DNA of 64,000 nucleotides from NCBI RefSeq assembly GCF_030164465.1, contig NZ_JASNJE010000006.1, forward strand, positions 1 through 64,000, in the 5' to 3' direction. Source of the stretch: Sedimentitalea xiamensis. Its GTDB lineage: Bacteria > Pseudomonadota > Alphaproteobacteria > Rhodobacterales > Rhodobacteraceae. This document shows, one piece after another, positions 17,445-28,699 of the stretch (within the stretch, counting starts at the first letter, position 1; each line of letters starts with the position of its first letter). The position numbers and the translations under genes were made by a program. Under the pieces are notes generated by a model, which saw only the letters and a program-made list of their open reading frames with translations, was not told where the DNA came from and did not search any database.

Positions 17445-18470
17445 ATGAAATCGATGCTGATCGCCACGACGGCCCTGTTCGGGAGCACCCTGAGCGCTTT
17501 CGCGGAAGGGCAGTTGAACCTGTTCAACTGGGGAAACTACACAAGCCCGGAACTGATCGAGAAATTCACCGAAGAAACCGGAATCACGGTCACGATCACC
17601 GACTATGACAGCAACACGACCGCGTTGGCCAAGGTCGAGGCGGGCGGCTCCGGCTTTGACCTTGTGGTGCCGTCGGCCAACTACGTGCCGGTCTTCGTCG
17701 GCAAGGGCCTGCTGGCGGAACTGGATCATTCGCGGCTGTCCAACATCGGGAACATCGCGCAGGAATGGGTGGATGTCGCCTGGGATCCGGGGCGAAAATT
17801 TACCATTCCGTGGCAATGGGGCACGACCGGGGTCGCGGTCAATACCTCTGTCTACGGCGGCGATGTGAATACATCCGACATCTTCCTCGATCCGCCGGCC
17901 GAACTGGTGGGCAAGGTCAACGTCGTCCCGGAAATGAATGACGTGATGGCGCTGGCGATCTTCAATGCCGGAGGCGAAGCCTGCACCGAGGACCTGGAAG
18001 TGCTGAAGAAGGTGCGCGACAAGCTGATGGCGGCCAAGCCCAGCTGGATCGCGATGGATTACGGGACGACGGACAAGCTGTCCTCCAACGATCTGGTGGC
18101 GACCGTGAACTGGAATGGCTCGACGATGCGGGCGCGCCTGAACAATCCGGATGTCGTCTATGGCTATCCCGTCGAAGGCTATCCGCTGTGGATGGATTCG
18201 GTCGGGCTGCTGGCGGATGCACAGAACGTCGATGAAGCCTACAAGTTCCTCGATTTCATCATGGTGCCGGAAAACGCGGCGATGATCTCCAGCTTTGCCC
18301 GCTATGCCAACGGCATTGCCGGATCCGAGGAATTCATGCCGCAAGAGATGAAAGAGGCTCCGGAAATCGTCATTCCCGAAGAGTTCGTCTCGGCCGGAAA
18401 ATTTCTGCCGACCTGCCCGCAAAGCGCGACCGAACTTTACACGGCGATCTGGACCGAACTGGTCAAGTGA
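17445..18470 (+). CDS. potD: polyamine-type extracellular substrate-binding protein (PotD/PotF family)
   Basis: A 341-aa secreted protein. A Sec signal peptide (about residues 1-20, ending AFA) is followed by QLNLFNWGNYTSPELIEKFTEETG, the usual opening of PotD/PotF proteins. AAAGGAGAG sits before the start, 29 bp after potC. In this operon the binding protein comes last. The stop codon overlaps the end of the oppositely oriented amidase gene by 8 bp. The ligand may be putrescine, spermidine or an acetylated or carbamoylated derivative given the neighbours. Confidence 0.88.
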   Translation: MKSMLIATTALFGSTLSAFAEGQLNLFNWGNYTSPELIEKFTEETGITVTITDYDSNTTALAKVEAGGSGFDLVVPSANYVPVFVGKGLLAELDHSRLSNIGNIAQEWVDVAWDPGRKFTIPWQWGTTGVAVNTSVYGGDVNTSDIFLDPPAELVGKVNVVPEMNDVMALAIFNAGGEACTEDLEVLKKVRDKLMAAKPSWIAMDYGTTDKLSSNDLVATVNWNGSTMRARLNNPDVVYGYPVEGYPLWMDSVGLLADAQNVDEAYKFLDFIMVPENAAMISSFARYANGIAGSEEFMPQEMKEAPEIVIPEEFVSAGKFLPTCPQSATELYTAIWTELVK

Positions 18471-19359
18471 TCTTCCTGGCGGAGCCGGCAACGGCTCCGC
18501 CATCCATTCCCATGATCGCGCCGTAGAGGTCCGGGCGGCGGTCGCGGAAGACGCCCCAGCTGGCCCGCAACTCCGCCACCGCGTCCAGATCGAAGCTGGC
18601 CAGAATCACTGCTTCGGTCTCCCGGTCCGCCTTTTCGACAATCTGTCCTGTTTCGTTTGATACGAAGGATGAGCCGTAGAACGTCACCTCGGTATTGCGC
18701 TGTCTTTCCTGCCCGATCCGATTGGCGGCCATGACCGGCATGATGTTGGCCGCGGCGTGGCCGCGCATGGTCATTTCCCAATGCGGCTGGCTGTCGTATC
18801 CCGGTGCCGGTGGCTCCGATCCGATGGCCGTCGGATAAAGCAGCGCTTCGGCCCCCATCAGCGCCATGGCGCGCGCGGTTTCGGGAAACCACTGGTCCCA
18901 GCAGATACCGACCCCGAGCCGGCCAAAGGCCGTTTCCCAGACCCGAAACCCGGTATCGCCCGGCGAGAAATAGAACTTTTCCTCGTAGCCCGGACCCTGC
19001 GGGATATGGCTCTTGCGATAGAGTCCCAGGTCGCGGCCATCGGCGTCGAGCATGGCCAGGGAATTGAAATGGGACTGTCCGGCTTTCTCAAAGAAGGATA
19101 CCGGCAGCACGACACCCAGTTCGCGCGCCAGCGCGGAAAACCGGGACAGGATCGGATTTTCCCTGTAGGGCAGGGCGGTCGCGAAATGGGCAGGGTCCTG
19201 GATCTTGCAGAAATAGGGCGCGGCGAACAGTTCCTGCAGCAGGATCACCTGCGCGCCCCGGCCTGCGGCGCGCCGGATCAGGTCTTCGGCGCGGTCGAGG
19301 TTCGTCGCCATGTCCGGCGCGACCGCGAACTGCGTGACGGCGAAGGTGACGTCACGCAT
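18463..19359 (-). CDS. aguB: N-carbamoylputrescine amidase (carbon-nitrogen hydrolase)
   Basis: A 298-aa nitrilase-superfamily enzyme expected to convert N-carbamoylputrescine to putrescine, CO2 and ammonia, the last step of the agmatine route. The catalytic triad is visible: Glu43 in LLQELF, Lys116 in YRKSHIPQG and Cys153 in GVGICWDQW. Length and motifs match AguB. It overlaps the upstream deacetylase gene by 8 bp. No agmatine deiminase (AguA) gene is in the window. Confidence 0.88.
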   Translation of the reverse strand: MRDVTFAVTQFAVAPDMATNLDRAEDLIRRAAGRGAQVILLQELFAAPYFCKIQDPAHFATALPYRENPILSRFSALARELGVVLPVSFFEKAGQSHFNSLAMLDADGRDLGLYRKSHIPQGPGYEEKFYFSPGDTGFRVWETAFGRLGVGICWDQWFPETARAMALMGAEALLYPTAIGSEPPAPGYDSQPHWEMTMRGHAAANIMPVMAANRIGQERQRNTEVTFYGSSFVSNETGQIVEKADRETEAVILASFDLDAVAELRASWGVFRDRRPDLYGAIMGMDGGAVAGSARKIT

Positions 19360-20389
19360 TCTCGAACCCTTCCAGCACGTTCACCGTGTTGATGCCGACC
19401 GCCTCTATCGCGTAGCCGCCTTCCATGCAGATGACGGTAGGGAGGGACAACCGCGCGATCCGCTGTCCCATATCGATGAAATCGGGACTGTCGAGCTTGA
19501 AGAAACTGATCGGATCCTCCTTGTACGCATCGACGCCCAGCGACAGGACGAGCGCATCCGCCCCCCAGTCTCCGATGCGCGCGATCGCGTTCTCCAACGC
19601 TTCTGCCCAGACCGCGTATCCGGTGCCGGGGGGCATGGGATAGTTGATGTTGGCGCCGTCGCCGTCGCCCTTGCCGGTCTCGTCGGCATATCCGATGAAA
19701 TAGGGATAGGCGTCCTGCGGCGCGCCATGCAGCGAAGCGAACAGAACATCTCCGCGTCCATAGAAAATGTCCTGTGTGCCGTTTCCGTGGTGAAAATCCA
19801 CATCCAGGACGGCGACCCGGTCGGCGCCGCCGTCGCGCATCATCTGCGCCACGATGGCGGCGTTGTTCAGGAAGCAGTAGCCGCCATACTGGTCCCGCGT
19901 CGCATGGTGCCCGGGTGGGCGGCACAGGGCAAAGGCGGCGCTGGCCCCGGCGGCGACATGCCGTTGCGCCGCTTGCGCCGAGGCCAGCGAGGAACAGGCC
20001 GCCGCCCAGGTTCCCGCAGTCATCGCGGTTTCCGAGGCATGGCAGTAATAGCCCACCTTGCCGTCGATATTGGCTGGAACGCGATCCAGATGCATGCCGC
20101 GCGCAGGCACGTTCGCGGCGATGATTTCGCCGGCCATGCCTTCGGCTTTCCAGTCGGCCCATGCGGTCTGAAGGAAATCGAGATACCCCGGATCAAGCAA
20201 TCTTCGCGCCGGTTCAAGGTCCGCCTCGGCGGGTTTCTCGATGTCGGAAAACCCGCGTTCCTTCAACCGGTTCAGGACATATTCGACCCGTGACGGGCGT
20301 TCGAACGGGGTGACAAACTGACCGCCGGACAGTTCAGCTTGCGGGAAATGCAGGCGGTGATTTTCGCTGTAGAAGGTTTTCAAGGGCAT
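19352..20389 (-). CDS. acetylpolyamine amidohydrolase (histone deacetylase family)
   Basis: A 345-aa zinc hydrolase of the class II HDAC/APAH group, predicted to deacetylate acetylputrescine or acetylspermidine. It carries RPPGHHA (His161, His162), zinc ligands Asp198 and His200 in DVDFHHGNGT, the third ligand Asp287 in LGVDAYKEDP, and the catalytic Tyr in EGGYAIE. An insert before the RPPGHH motif is typical of bacterial APAH. It is the first gene of a two-gene unit with aguB and faces the polyamine importer, supporting a polyamine substrate over protein. Confidence 0.9.
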   Translation of the reverse strand: MPLKTFYSENHRLHFPQAELSGGQFVTPFERPSRVEYVLNRLKERGFSDIEKPAEADLEPARRLLDPGYLDFLQTAWADWKAEGMAGEIIAANVPARGMHLDRVPANIDGKVGYYCHASETAMTAGTWAAACSSLASAQAAQRHVAAGASAAFALCRPPGHHATRDQYGGYCFLNNAAIVAQMMRDGGADRVAVLDVDFHHGNGTQDIFYGRGDVLFASLHGAPQDAYPYFIGYADETGKGDGDGANINYPMPPGTGYAVWAEALENAIARIGDWGADALVLSLGVDAYKEDPISFFKLDSPDFIDMGQRIARLSLPTVICMEGGYAIEAVGINTVNVLEGFENA

Positions 20390-20621
20390 GATCCATTGTC
20401 AGGGCTGGTTCCGGTCGGCGGAACGGATGCCGCGGGACTGCAACACGCGCTGATGTTACCGCAGCCCCTTCGGTCGGGGCCACTCCTAAAATACGAAGAT
20501 CCGAGCGATCCGGGGGTATTCGGAGCAGCCAGGGAAAACCTGCGATGCGGAGGATGGGGCCGGATCGTTACGTGTATGAACAGACTTCGCCAAATCCGAC
20601 CATCGCAGATGAGGAACGCAT
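20390..20621. other. intergenic region upstream of the deacetylase
   Basis: No recognisable gene. It contains a short GC-rich inverted repeat (GCCCC at 20464-20468 with GGGGC at 20476-20480) and must hold the promoter for the leftward deacetylase-aguB unit. Confidence 0.4.
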
Positions 20622-20807
20622 ATGGGTGCTGCGGACTTGACCATCGACCCTGACAACGTAGACCTAGCCGAAGGAGTGTACTGGACCCGAAGGAATTGGC
20701 AGATCGGGTTCGATACTGCCGGGCGCCTTGAACTACGCCGATCCACTCAGCGTAAGGAAAGGGCAAATCTCTACGTCAATATGCGGCAGAGGAGAAAAAG
20801 CGTTTAG
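20622..20807 (+). CDS. small hypothetical protein, 61 aa
   Basis: Not recognised. It begins MGAADLTIDPDNVDL and ends in a very basic tail (MRQRRKSV). GAGGA precedes the ATG by about 7 nt. It stands alone between the polyamine genes and tRNA-Asn, a place where integrated DNA often leaves remnants, so it could be a relic. Confidence 0.3.
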   Translation: MGAADLTIDPDNVDLAEGVYWTRRNWQIGFDTAGRLELRRSTQRKERANLYVNMRQRRKSV

Positions 20808-20946
20808 AGGCTAATAGTTAGCACAAGCCTGTGGCACCGGGTGACAAATGATCCGTAAACACCGATCCAGACAGTGTTTTCTGTACTTATTCTGTGCTCA
20901 GAAAGAAAAAAGACCTAGCGGGTGAGCGCGAAGTCCTTGAATTCTT

Positions 20947-21021
20947 TGGCTCCGGCGGTAGGGATCGAACCTACGACCAATTGATTAACAGTCAACTGCT
21001 CTACCGCTGAGCTACGCCGGA
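20947..21021 (-). tRNA. tRNA-Asn(GTT)
   Basis: A full cloverleaf on the minus strand: acceptor TCCGGCG pairs with CGCCGGA, the D arm contains AGCTCAGCGGTAGAGC, the anticodon loop is CTGTTAA with anticodon GTT, and the T arm contains GGTTCGATCC. The CCA end is encoded (20947-20949). Confidence 0.97.
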
Positions 21022-21087
21022 ACGGTTTTGGGCGTATAGCAATCGGGGTATGCGCCGTCCAGAGGGATTTTCCGGTTTCCGGCAAAA

Positions 21088-22017
21088 TTATCCTGTCGCT
21101 CTGTCGGTTCTGGAAAATCGCGACCCGGTGGACAAGGGAGAGCTTGCCTGCACCATGGATTTTCCCATGAGATCAACGAGATGGGCGAGAACGTTGCGCT
21201 CGGCCGCCGGGAGCATGGATGCGGGTGTTTCCGTGTAGATCCGCCTTGCCAGGTCGAATGCCGTGGCCGGACCTGTGCGGAGTGCATCGAGAATGGCGGA
21301 CTCGCGCGCCCTGCGATGGGCGATCAGCCAGGACAACCGCTGCTGCGGGTTCCGGACAGGCGCGCCATGTCCGGGGTGGAACACGCGCCATGGTTGCTCG
21401 GACAGCCTTGCGCAGGAGGCCATGAAATCGGTCAGGTCGCCGTCCGGAGGGGACACCAGCGAACTGGCCCAACCCATCACGTGATCGGCGGTAAAGCAGG
21501 CGTCCCGCCATCCAAGGGCAATGTGATTGCCCAGATGTCCGGGCGTGTGAAGGACGTGCAGGTCCCAGCCGTCGCCGTGAATCATCTCGCCGTCGACGAC
21601 GGTCCGATCCGGGACAAAGTCGAGGTCGAGCCCCTCCTGGCCGGCCGCCAGCCCGGACCTGGAGAGTTCGGTCATGATGGCGCTGCGCCCGGTTCCCGAT
21701 TTTCCGAAACCCAGAACCGGTGCGCCGGTAGCGAGGCTCAATCGCCTAGCCAGGGGAGAGTGGTCGAGATGGGAATGGGTCACGATGATATGGGTGATTT
21801 CCTGCCCCGGCGCGACCGCGGCCAGGATGGCGCCCAGATGGGAGTCGTCCGTGGGGCCGGGGTCGATGACCGCGAGGCCGCGGTTGCCCAACAGATAGGT
21901 GTTGGTGCCGCGATAGGTCATCGGCGACGGGTTGGGCGCAAGAATCCGGCGCAGGCCCGATTCCAGCGTGATTGCCTGTCCGGCAGGCGGATCGAAATCA
22001 TCCGGGGGCGTGGTCAA
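21088..22017 (-). CDS. MBL-fold metallo-hydrolase
   Basis: A 309-aa metallo-beta-lactamase-fold hydrolase of the LACTB2-like group. It has the metal motif THSHLDHS near residue 86, HTPGHLGNH, the Asp region FTADHVMGW and a late FHPGHGAPV. A C-terminal winged-helix-like segment (RRIYTETPASMLPAAERNVLAHL) is typical of this branch. I chose TTG at 22017 because AGAGGA lies 6 nt upstream; another TTG 18 bp further up is possible. It is divergent from the kinase gene with only about 40 bp between starts. The substrate is unknown. Confidence 0.85.
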   Translation of the reverse strand: MTTPPDDFDPPAGQAITLESGLRRILAPNPSPMTYRGTNTYLLGNRGLAVIDPGPTDDSHLGAILAAVAPGQEITHIIVTHSHLDHSPLARRLSLATGAPVLGFGKSGTGRSAIMTELSRSGLAAGQEGLDLDFVPDRTVVDGEMIHGDGWDLHVLHTPGHLGNHIALGWRDACFTADHVMGWASSLVSPPDGDLTDFMASCARLSEQPWRVFHPGHGAPVRNPQQRLSWLIAHRRARESAILDALRTGPATAFDLARRIYTETPASMLPAAERNVLAHLVDLMGKSMVQASSPLSTGSRFSRTDRATG

Positions 22018-22057
22018 TGCTCTTCCTCTCGTCAAAGCCGGGCGCTAGGGTTCGGCC

Positions 22058-23377
22058 ATGGGGTTTCAGTGGCTCAAACGATACATGCCGCGCAGTCTCT
22101 ACGGTCGCGCCGCGCTTATTCTGATCGTTCCGGTTGTCAGTGTGCAACTGGTTGTTTCGGTTGCCTTTATCCAGAGACATTTGGAGAACGTGACGCGGCA
22201 GATGTCAATGACCCTGGTGCGCGACCTCGACGTCGTCGCGCATCAGACGGCCACTGCAGCAAGCCCGGACGAGGCTCTGGACATGATGCGGCCGTTCCTG
22301 ACCGCGTTCGAGATGAATCTGGATTTCGTTCCGCAAGGCGATGTGCCCGCGCGGGGTTATATGCGCTGGTATGATTTCTCTGCGCGCGTCGTGGACCGGA
22401 CAATCCGGGAATTCTTTCCGTCGATGCTGGCGACCGTTTTTCCCGACAATCGGTCAATCCAGTTGTATCTGGAGACGGATCTGGGACCCGTCCGGATCAG
22501 TGTCAACCGCAGCCGGGTCGCAGTGTCCAATCCGCACCAGTTGATCGTGACCATGATCTTTTTCGGCGGGTTGATGACAGTTATCGCGTTTCTCTACATG
22601 CGCAATCAACTGCGTCCGATCACGCGCCTGGCCAGAGCGGCGCAGGCATTCGGGCGGGGGAGAACGGTGCCCTACGTGCCCTCCGGCGCGACAGAGGTTC
22701 GGGCTGCAGGCGGCGCATTCCTGGAAATGCGGTCGCGTATAGAACGCCAGATCGAACAACGCACCCTTATGCTGTCCGGGGTGAGCCACGATCTGCGCAC
22801 ACCCCTGACGCGGCTCAAGCTGGGGTTGTCGATGATCGACGAGCGGGATGCAGAGCCGCTGTTGCGGGATGTGGATGAAATGCAACGGCTTCTCGATGCG
22901 TTCCTCAGCTATTCGAGCGGAGTTTCGGAAGGCGAGCCGGAACCGGTCGATCCGCAGCAACTCGTTCGCAGGATCGTGGAGGATGGCCAGCGAGCCGGAA
23001 CGCCGGTGACGCTGAAGCAGAGCACGGGAGAGGGCACCATCATGCTGCGCGAGACGCCGATCCGCCGGGCGGTCGAGAACCTGATCGGAAATGCCGTCCG
23101 CTATGGCGACAAGGCGGAAGTTTCGGTTACCCTGACCGACAGGTCCCTGCGCATCCGAGTGGAGGATGACGGGCCGGGCATACCGGCGGACAAGCGCGCG
23201 GAATCGGTCAAGCCGTTTTCCCGTCTGGACCCGGCGCGCAATCAGGACAAGGGCAGCGGCGTGGGGCTGGGTTTGGCCATCGTCGCCGACGTGGCGCGCG
23301 CGCATGGCGGTACCCTGCGGTTGGGTCAAAGCGAAACGCTGGGCGGTCTCTGCGCGGATATCGTGATTGCGCGATGA
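22058..23377 (+). CDS. EnvZ-like sensor histidine kinase
   Basis: A 439-aa inner-membrane kinase. Two membrane helices (about 17-39 and 163-181) flank a periplasmic sensor, followed by a HAMP segment, the dimerisation helix with phospho-acceptor His244 in SGVSHDLRTPLTR, the N box ENLIGNAVRYGD, and G boxes EDDGPGIP and GSGVGLGLAIV. This matches the EnvZ/OsmZ type. No response regulator gene lies beside it in this window. Confidence 0.88.
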   Translation: MGFQWLKRYMPRSLYGRAALILIVPVVSVQLVVSVAFIQRHLENVTRQMSMTLVRDLDVVAHQTATAASPDEALDMMRPFLTAFEMNLDFVPQGDVPARGYMRWYDFSARVVDRTIREFFPSMLATVFPDNRSIQLYLETDLGPVRISVNRSRVAVSNPHQLIVTMIFFGGLMTVIAFLYMRNQLRPITRLARAAQAFGRGRTVPYVPSGATEVRAAGGAFLEMRSRIERQIEQRTLMLSGVSHDLRTPLTRLKLGLSMIDERDAEPLLRDVDEMQRLLDAFLSYSSGVSEGEPEPVDPQQLVRRIVEDGQRAGTPVTLKQSTGEGTIMLRETPIRRAVENLIGNAVRYGDKAEVSVTLTDRSLRIRVEDDGPGIPADKRAESVKPFSRLDPARNQDKGSGVGLGLAIVADVARAHGGTLRLGQSETLGGLCADIVIAR

Positions 23378-23477
23378 AAGCGTTCCGCGGGCTCGTTTTT
23401 GCGGGCTGTTGCGGCCGAGATCATCCACACTCGATCGCGCAAACCGGTGTGCAGAACTCTGACGAACAGGAGCGGAC

Positions 23478-24272
23478 TCAGCCGTCGATCCGGGCGGCTA
23501 TGATCGCGATGGCCTTCTGGTAGACACCTGCCGCGTTCCATGCCTGGATCACCGCGAAATTCGGCTGACCCTCCTGATAGCCGCGTCCCGGTTTCCAGCC
23601 TTTCTGGCGCAAGAAGTTGGCCGTCGATGCCAGCGCGTCGGTCATGTTGTAAAAATCGACCCGACCGTCGCCCGTGGCGTCCACCCCGTAGATCAGCGCG
23701 TTGCCCGGCAGAAACTGGGTATGGCCCAGTTCTCCGTGCTTGGCCCCGAGTGTCTGCGATGTCAACGTCCCCTGATCGACCAGTTTCAACGCGCCGATCG
23801 CGTGCGGAACGAAGAAGTCGGACCGTCTGCAATCATACGCAAGGGTGGTGATGGCCGACACCACCTGGCTGTCTCCCATGAAACCGCCAAACGCGGTTTC
23901 CATCCCGTGGATCGCGATCAGAACACCTGCGGGTACGCCATACTGCCGTTCGAGCGCCGCGTAGAGGTCAGGGTTGCGGGCCTTTCGCTTGCGTCCCTGC
24001 GCGACAATCGTGTCCGCGCCCCGGATCTGCATGAACTTGTCCAGGGAATATTTGAAGGACTTCTGATTCCGGTCCGCGGCGATTGTGCGGCTGGCATAGC
24101 TGGCCTGGGACAGGGCCTGAAGCCCGGCCGACTTGACCCCGGCCTTGCGGGCCTGATCTGCAAATCCGACTTTCCAGGTTTCAAATCCGCTGCCGGTATT
24201 CCCGCAGGTGGCGGCGCCCACCACGCCGGGCAGGGTAAGCAGGGCAATGCACGCCAGGGTAATTCGGGTCAT
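23478..24272 (-). CDS. lytic murein transglycosylase (MltB/SLT_2 family)
   Basis: A 264-aa secreted enzyme that cleaves peptidoglycan glycan strands to 1,6-anhydro products. A signal peptide ends near residue 20 (VVGA). The catalytic Glu is probably Glu125 in IHGMETAFGG, and the family blocks GELGHTQFLPGNALIYGVDATGDGR and ASTANFLRQKGWKPG are present. It is somewhat short for the family and lacks a C-terminal peptidoglycan-binding domain. Confidence 0.88.
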   Translation of the reverse strand: MTRITLACIALLTLPGVVGAATCGNTGSGFETWKVGFADQARKAGVKSAGLQALSQASYASRTIAADRNQKSFKYSLDKFMQIRGADTIVAQGRKRKARNPDLYAALERQYGVPAGVLIAIHGMETAFGGFMGDSQVVSAITTLAYDCRRSDFFVPHAIGALKLVDQGTLTSQTLGAKHGELGHTQFLPGNALIYGVDATGDGRVDFYNMTDALASTANFLRQKGWKPGRGYQEGQPNFAVIQAWNAAGVYQKAIAIIAARIDG

Positions 24273-24497
24273 GGCAATCTCCGGTCAGCAACAGCAACAC
24301 CGCGATGCTAACTGTCCCAGCGGTGAATTCCAGATGAATCAGAGGCGAAATTTCAGGGATGTCGACGCAATGCCGGGTCAGAGGGTCAATTCCGACGCCA
24401 AAGACGCATGCGACGACGTTCTCAGTCGGATCATTTTGCCAACACCGCCGAGATGCCGGGATGGGCTTCGCTCCGCAAGGGGCGGTCGGAAACGGAA

Positions 24498-24520
24498 CAG
24501 GCGCCCTTTTGGGGCGCCTG
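24498..24520 (-). terminator. likely terminator downstream of glnA
   Basis: A 9-bp perfect stem (CAGGCGCCC with GGGCGCCTG) with a 5-nt loop lies 40 bp after the glnA stop. The following minus-strand stretch is only moderately T-rich (TTCCGTTTCC), so efficiency is uncertain. Confidence 0.55.
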
Positions 24521-24559
24521 TCGGTCGTTTCCTGCTCGGGAAACCTGCGGTCTTTCAGA

Positions 24560-25966
24560 TCAGCAGCTGTAATACATTCCGAATTCGACCGGGTGCGGCG
24601 TGTGCTCGTATTTGTGCACTTCGTCCATCTTCAGGTCGATATAACCTTCGATCTGTGCCTTTGTGAACACGTCCCCCTGCAGGAGGAAGTCGTGGTCAGA
24701 GGCCAGGGCATCCAGCGCTTCCCGCAGGCTGCCGCAGACGGTGGGGATACCGGCCAGTTCTTCGGCGGGCAGGTCATAGAGGTTCTTGTCCATGGCTTCG
24801 CCCGGATCGATCTTGCTCTTGATGCCATCGAGACCGGCCATCAGCAGGGCCGCGAAACACAGGTAGGGGTTTGCCGCCGGATCGGGGAAGCGGGCTTCCA
24901 CACGCTTTGCCTTGGGGCTTTCGGTCCACGGAATACGCACGCAGCCGGACCGGTTCCGGGCGGAGTAGGCGCGCAGAACCGGTGCCTCAAAACCCGGAAT
25001 CAGGCGCTTGTAGCTGTTCGTCGACGGGTTGGTGAAAGCGTTCAGGGTCTTTGCGTGCTTCAGGATGCCGCCGATGAAATAGAGCGCTTCCTGGGACAGG
25101 TCGGCATATTTGTCGCCGGCGAACAGCGGTTTGCCGTCCTTCCAGATCGACATGTTCACATGCATGCCGGATCCGTTGTCGCCATAGATCGGCTTGGGCA
25201 TGAAGGTCGCCGACTTGCCATAGGCGTGGGCCACGTTGTGGATCACGTATTTGTATTTCTGAAGCTCGTCGGCCTGCTTGGTCAGCGTGCCGAAAATCAG
25301 GCCCAACTCGTGCTGGCAGGAGGCCACTTCGTGGTGGTGCTTGTCGACCTTCATGCCGAGACGCTTCATCGTCGACAGCATTTCGCTGCGCAGATCCTGC
25401 GCTTCGTCGGTCGGGTTGACCGGGAAATAGCCGCCCTTCAGGCCGGGGCGGTGGCCCATGTTGCCCATTTCATATTCGGTGTCGGTGTTCCAGGAGGCGT
25501 CGGTCGCATCGACCTCGTAGGAGACCTTGTTGATCGTGTTGCTGAACCGCACGTCGTCAAACAGGAAGAATTCCGCTTCGGGACCGAAATAGGCCACGTC
25601 GCCGATACCGGAAGCCTTGAGGTAGGATTCGGCTTTTTCGGCGGTGCCGCGCGGGTCGCGTTCGTAGGATTCGCCTGTGTCCGGCTCGACCACCGAGCAA
25701 TGCACGCACAGGGTCTTTTCGGCATAGAACGGATCGATGTAGACGCTGTCGGTGTCGGGCATCAGCTTCATGTCCGATGCTTCGATCGACTTCCAGCCGG
25801 CAATCGACGACCCGTCGAACATGAAGCCTTCGTCCAGGAAGTCCTCGTCCACCAGATCGGCGATGACGGTCACGTGCTGCAGCTTGCCGCGCGGATCGGT
25901 GAAGCGGACGTCGACATACTCGATGTCTTCATCCTTGATCATCTTGAGAACTGCGTCCTTGCTCAT
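24560..25966 (-). CDS. glnA: type I glutamine synthetase
   Basis: A 468-aa dodecameric GSI joining ammonia to glutamate with ATP. Family hallmarks include the Asp50 latch region ([22 protein letters not shown]), the metal-ligand block [24 protein letters not shown], and the adenylylation tyrosine in [10 protein letters not shown] (about 397). The Tyr indicates GSI-beta control by GlnE. It follows glnB by 39 bp on the same strand, the classic alphaproteobacterial glnBA operon, normally under NtrC and PII control. Confidence 0.97.
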   Translation of the reverse strand: MSKDAVLKMIKDEDIEYVDVRFTDPRGKLQHVTVIADLVDEDFLDEGFMFDGSSIAGWKSIEASDMKLMPDTDSVYIDPFYAEKTLCVHCSVVEPDTGESYERDPRGTAEKAESYLKASGIGDVAYFGPEAEFFLFDDVRFSNTINKVSYEVDATDASWNTDTEYEMGNMGHRPGLKGGYFPVNPTDEAQDLRSEMLSTMKRLGMKVDKHHHEVASCQHELGLIFGTLTKQADELQKYKYVIHNVAHAYGKSATFMPKPIYGDNGSGMHVNMSIWKDGKPLFAGDKYADLSQEALYFIGGILKHAKTLNAFTNPSTNSYKRLIPGFEAPVLRAYSARNRSGCVRIPWTESPKAKRVEARFPDPAANPYLCFAALLMAGLDGIKSKIDPGEAMDKNLYDLPAEELAGIPTVCGSLREALDALASDHDFLLQGDVFTKAQIEGYIDLKMDEVHKYEHTPHPVEFGMYYSC

Positions 25967-26005
25967 TCCCTTGGGTCCTCTTCTTTAGAAATGTGTGTTT
26001 GTGAG

Positions 26006-28084
<2,079 letters not shown>

Positions 28085-28310
28085 TTGGTCGAAGGACCGA
28101 AGGGTTGGGGCCAACGGAAATTCCGACCGGATGACTGCCCCGTACGCGCGCAGCAATGGAAAGCACGGGTTGCATGTCCCGAGCGGCGCAGGCGAAGGGA
28201 GGGACATCGGCGCCGTCATGCGTTCCGATTTGCTCTCGCATCCGCATTCAAGCTTTGGTAAGCATCGCCGGACGCGATGGCGGGGTGTGACACCCGGCTG
28301 ACCGGCCTGT

Positions 28311-28395
28311 GCGGGTGTGGCGGAATTGGTAGACGCACCAGATTTAGGTTCTGGCGCCGCAAGGCGTGGGGGTTCAAGTCCCTTCACCCGCACCA
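28311..28395 (+). tRNA. tRNA-Leu(TAG)
   Basis: A class II cloverleaf: acceptor GCGGGTG pairs with CACCCGC, the anticodon stem CCAGA/TCTGG encloses loop TTTAGGT with anticodon TAG, a long variable arm CGCCGCAAGGCG is present, and the T arm contains GGGTTCAAGTCCC. CCA is encoded at 28393-28395. Mobile-element remnants follow about 200 bp downstream. Confidence 0.97.
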
Positions 28396-28596
28396 TCCTA
28401 CTCCTTTGAAAACAAAGAAAACCCTTGCAAATAAGGGCTTCTGTTCGCTTGATAGTTACGGTTGTGGTCGCAAATGGGGTCTGGAATGGCTGGCAAGGTT
28501 TGACACATGGTCACACGCAGCGGGCGCTATCACACCCGGCGGTTTTGTCAGAACGATTCCTGTTGAGGCGGGCAGGGCAGCCTCGTCGTGTCGGCC

Positions 28597-28680
28597 ATGA
28601 CCGAAGGTGATCTTTTCAAGGGCTTTCAAAGCCGTCCCGACATCATCCGCCTGGCGGTTATGCTCCATATTCGGTTTGCG
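28597..28680 (+). pseudogene. IS6-family transposase, N-terminal fragment
   Basis: About 28 codons from the ATG (MTEGDLFKGFQSRP, then IIRLAVMLHIRFA) match the opening of alphaproteobacterial IS6-family transposases as I remember them, with the RWYLRY-like first helix. The match stops abruptly and is followed by unrelated sequence. No full element or terminal repeats are visible. Confidence 0.55.
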
Positions 28681-28699
28681 CCAGCAATGTCCCGAGAAG

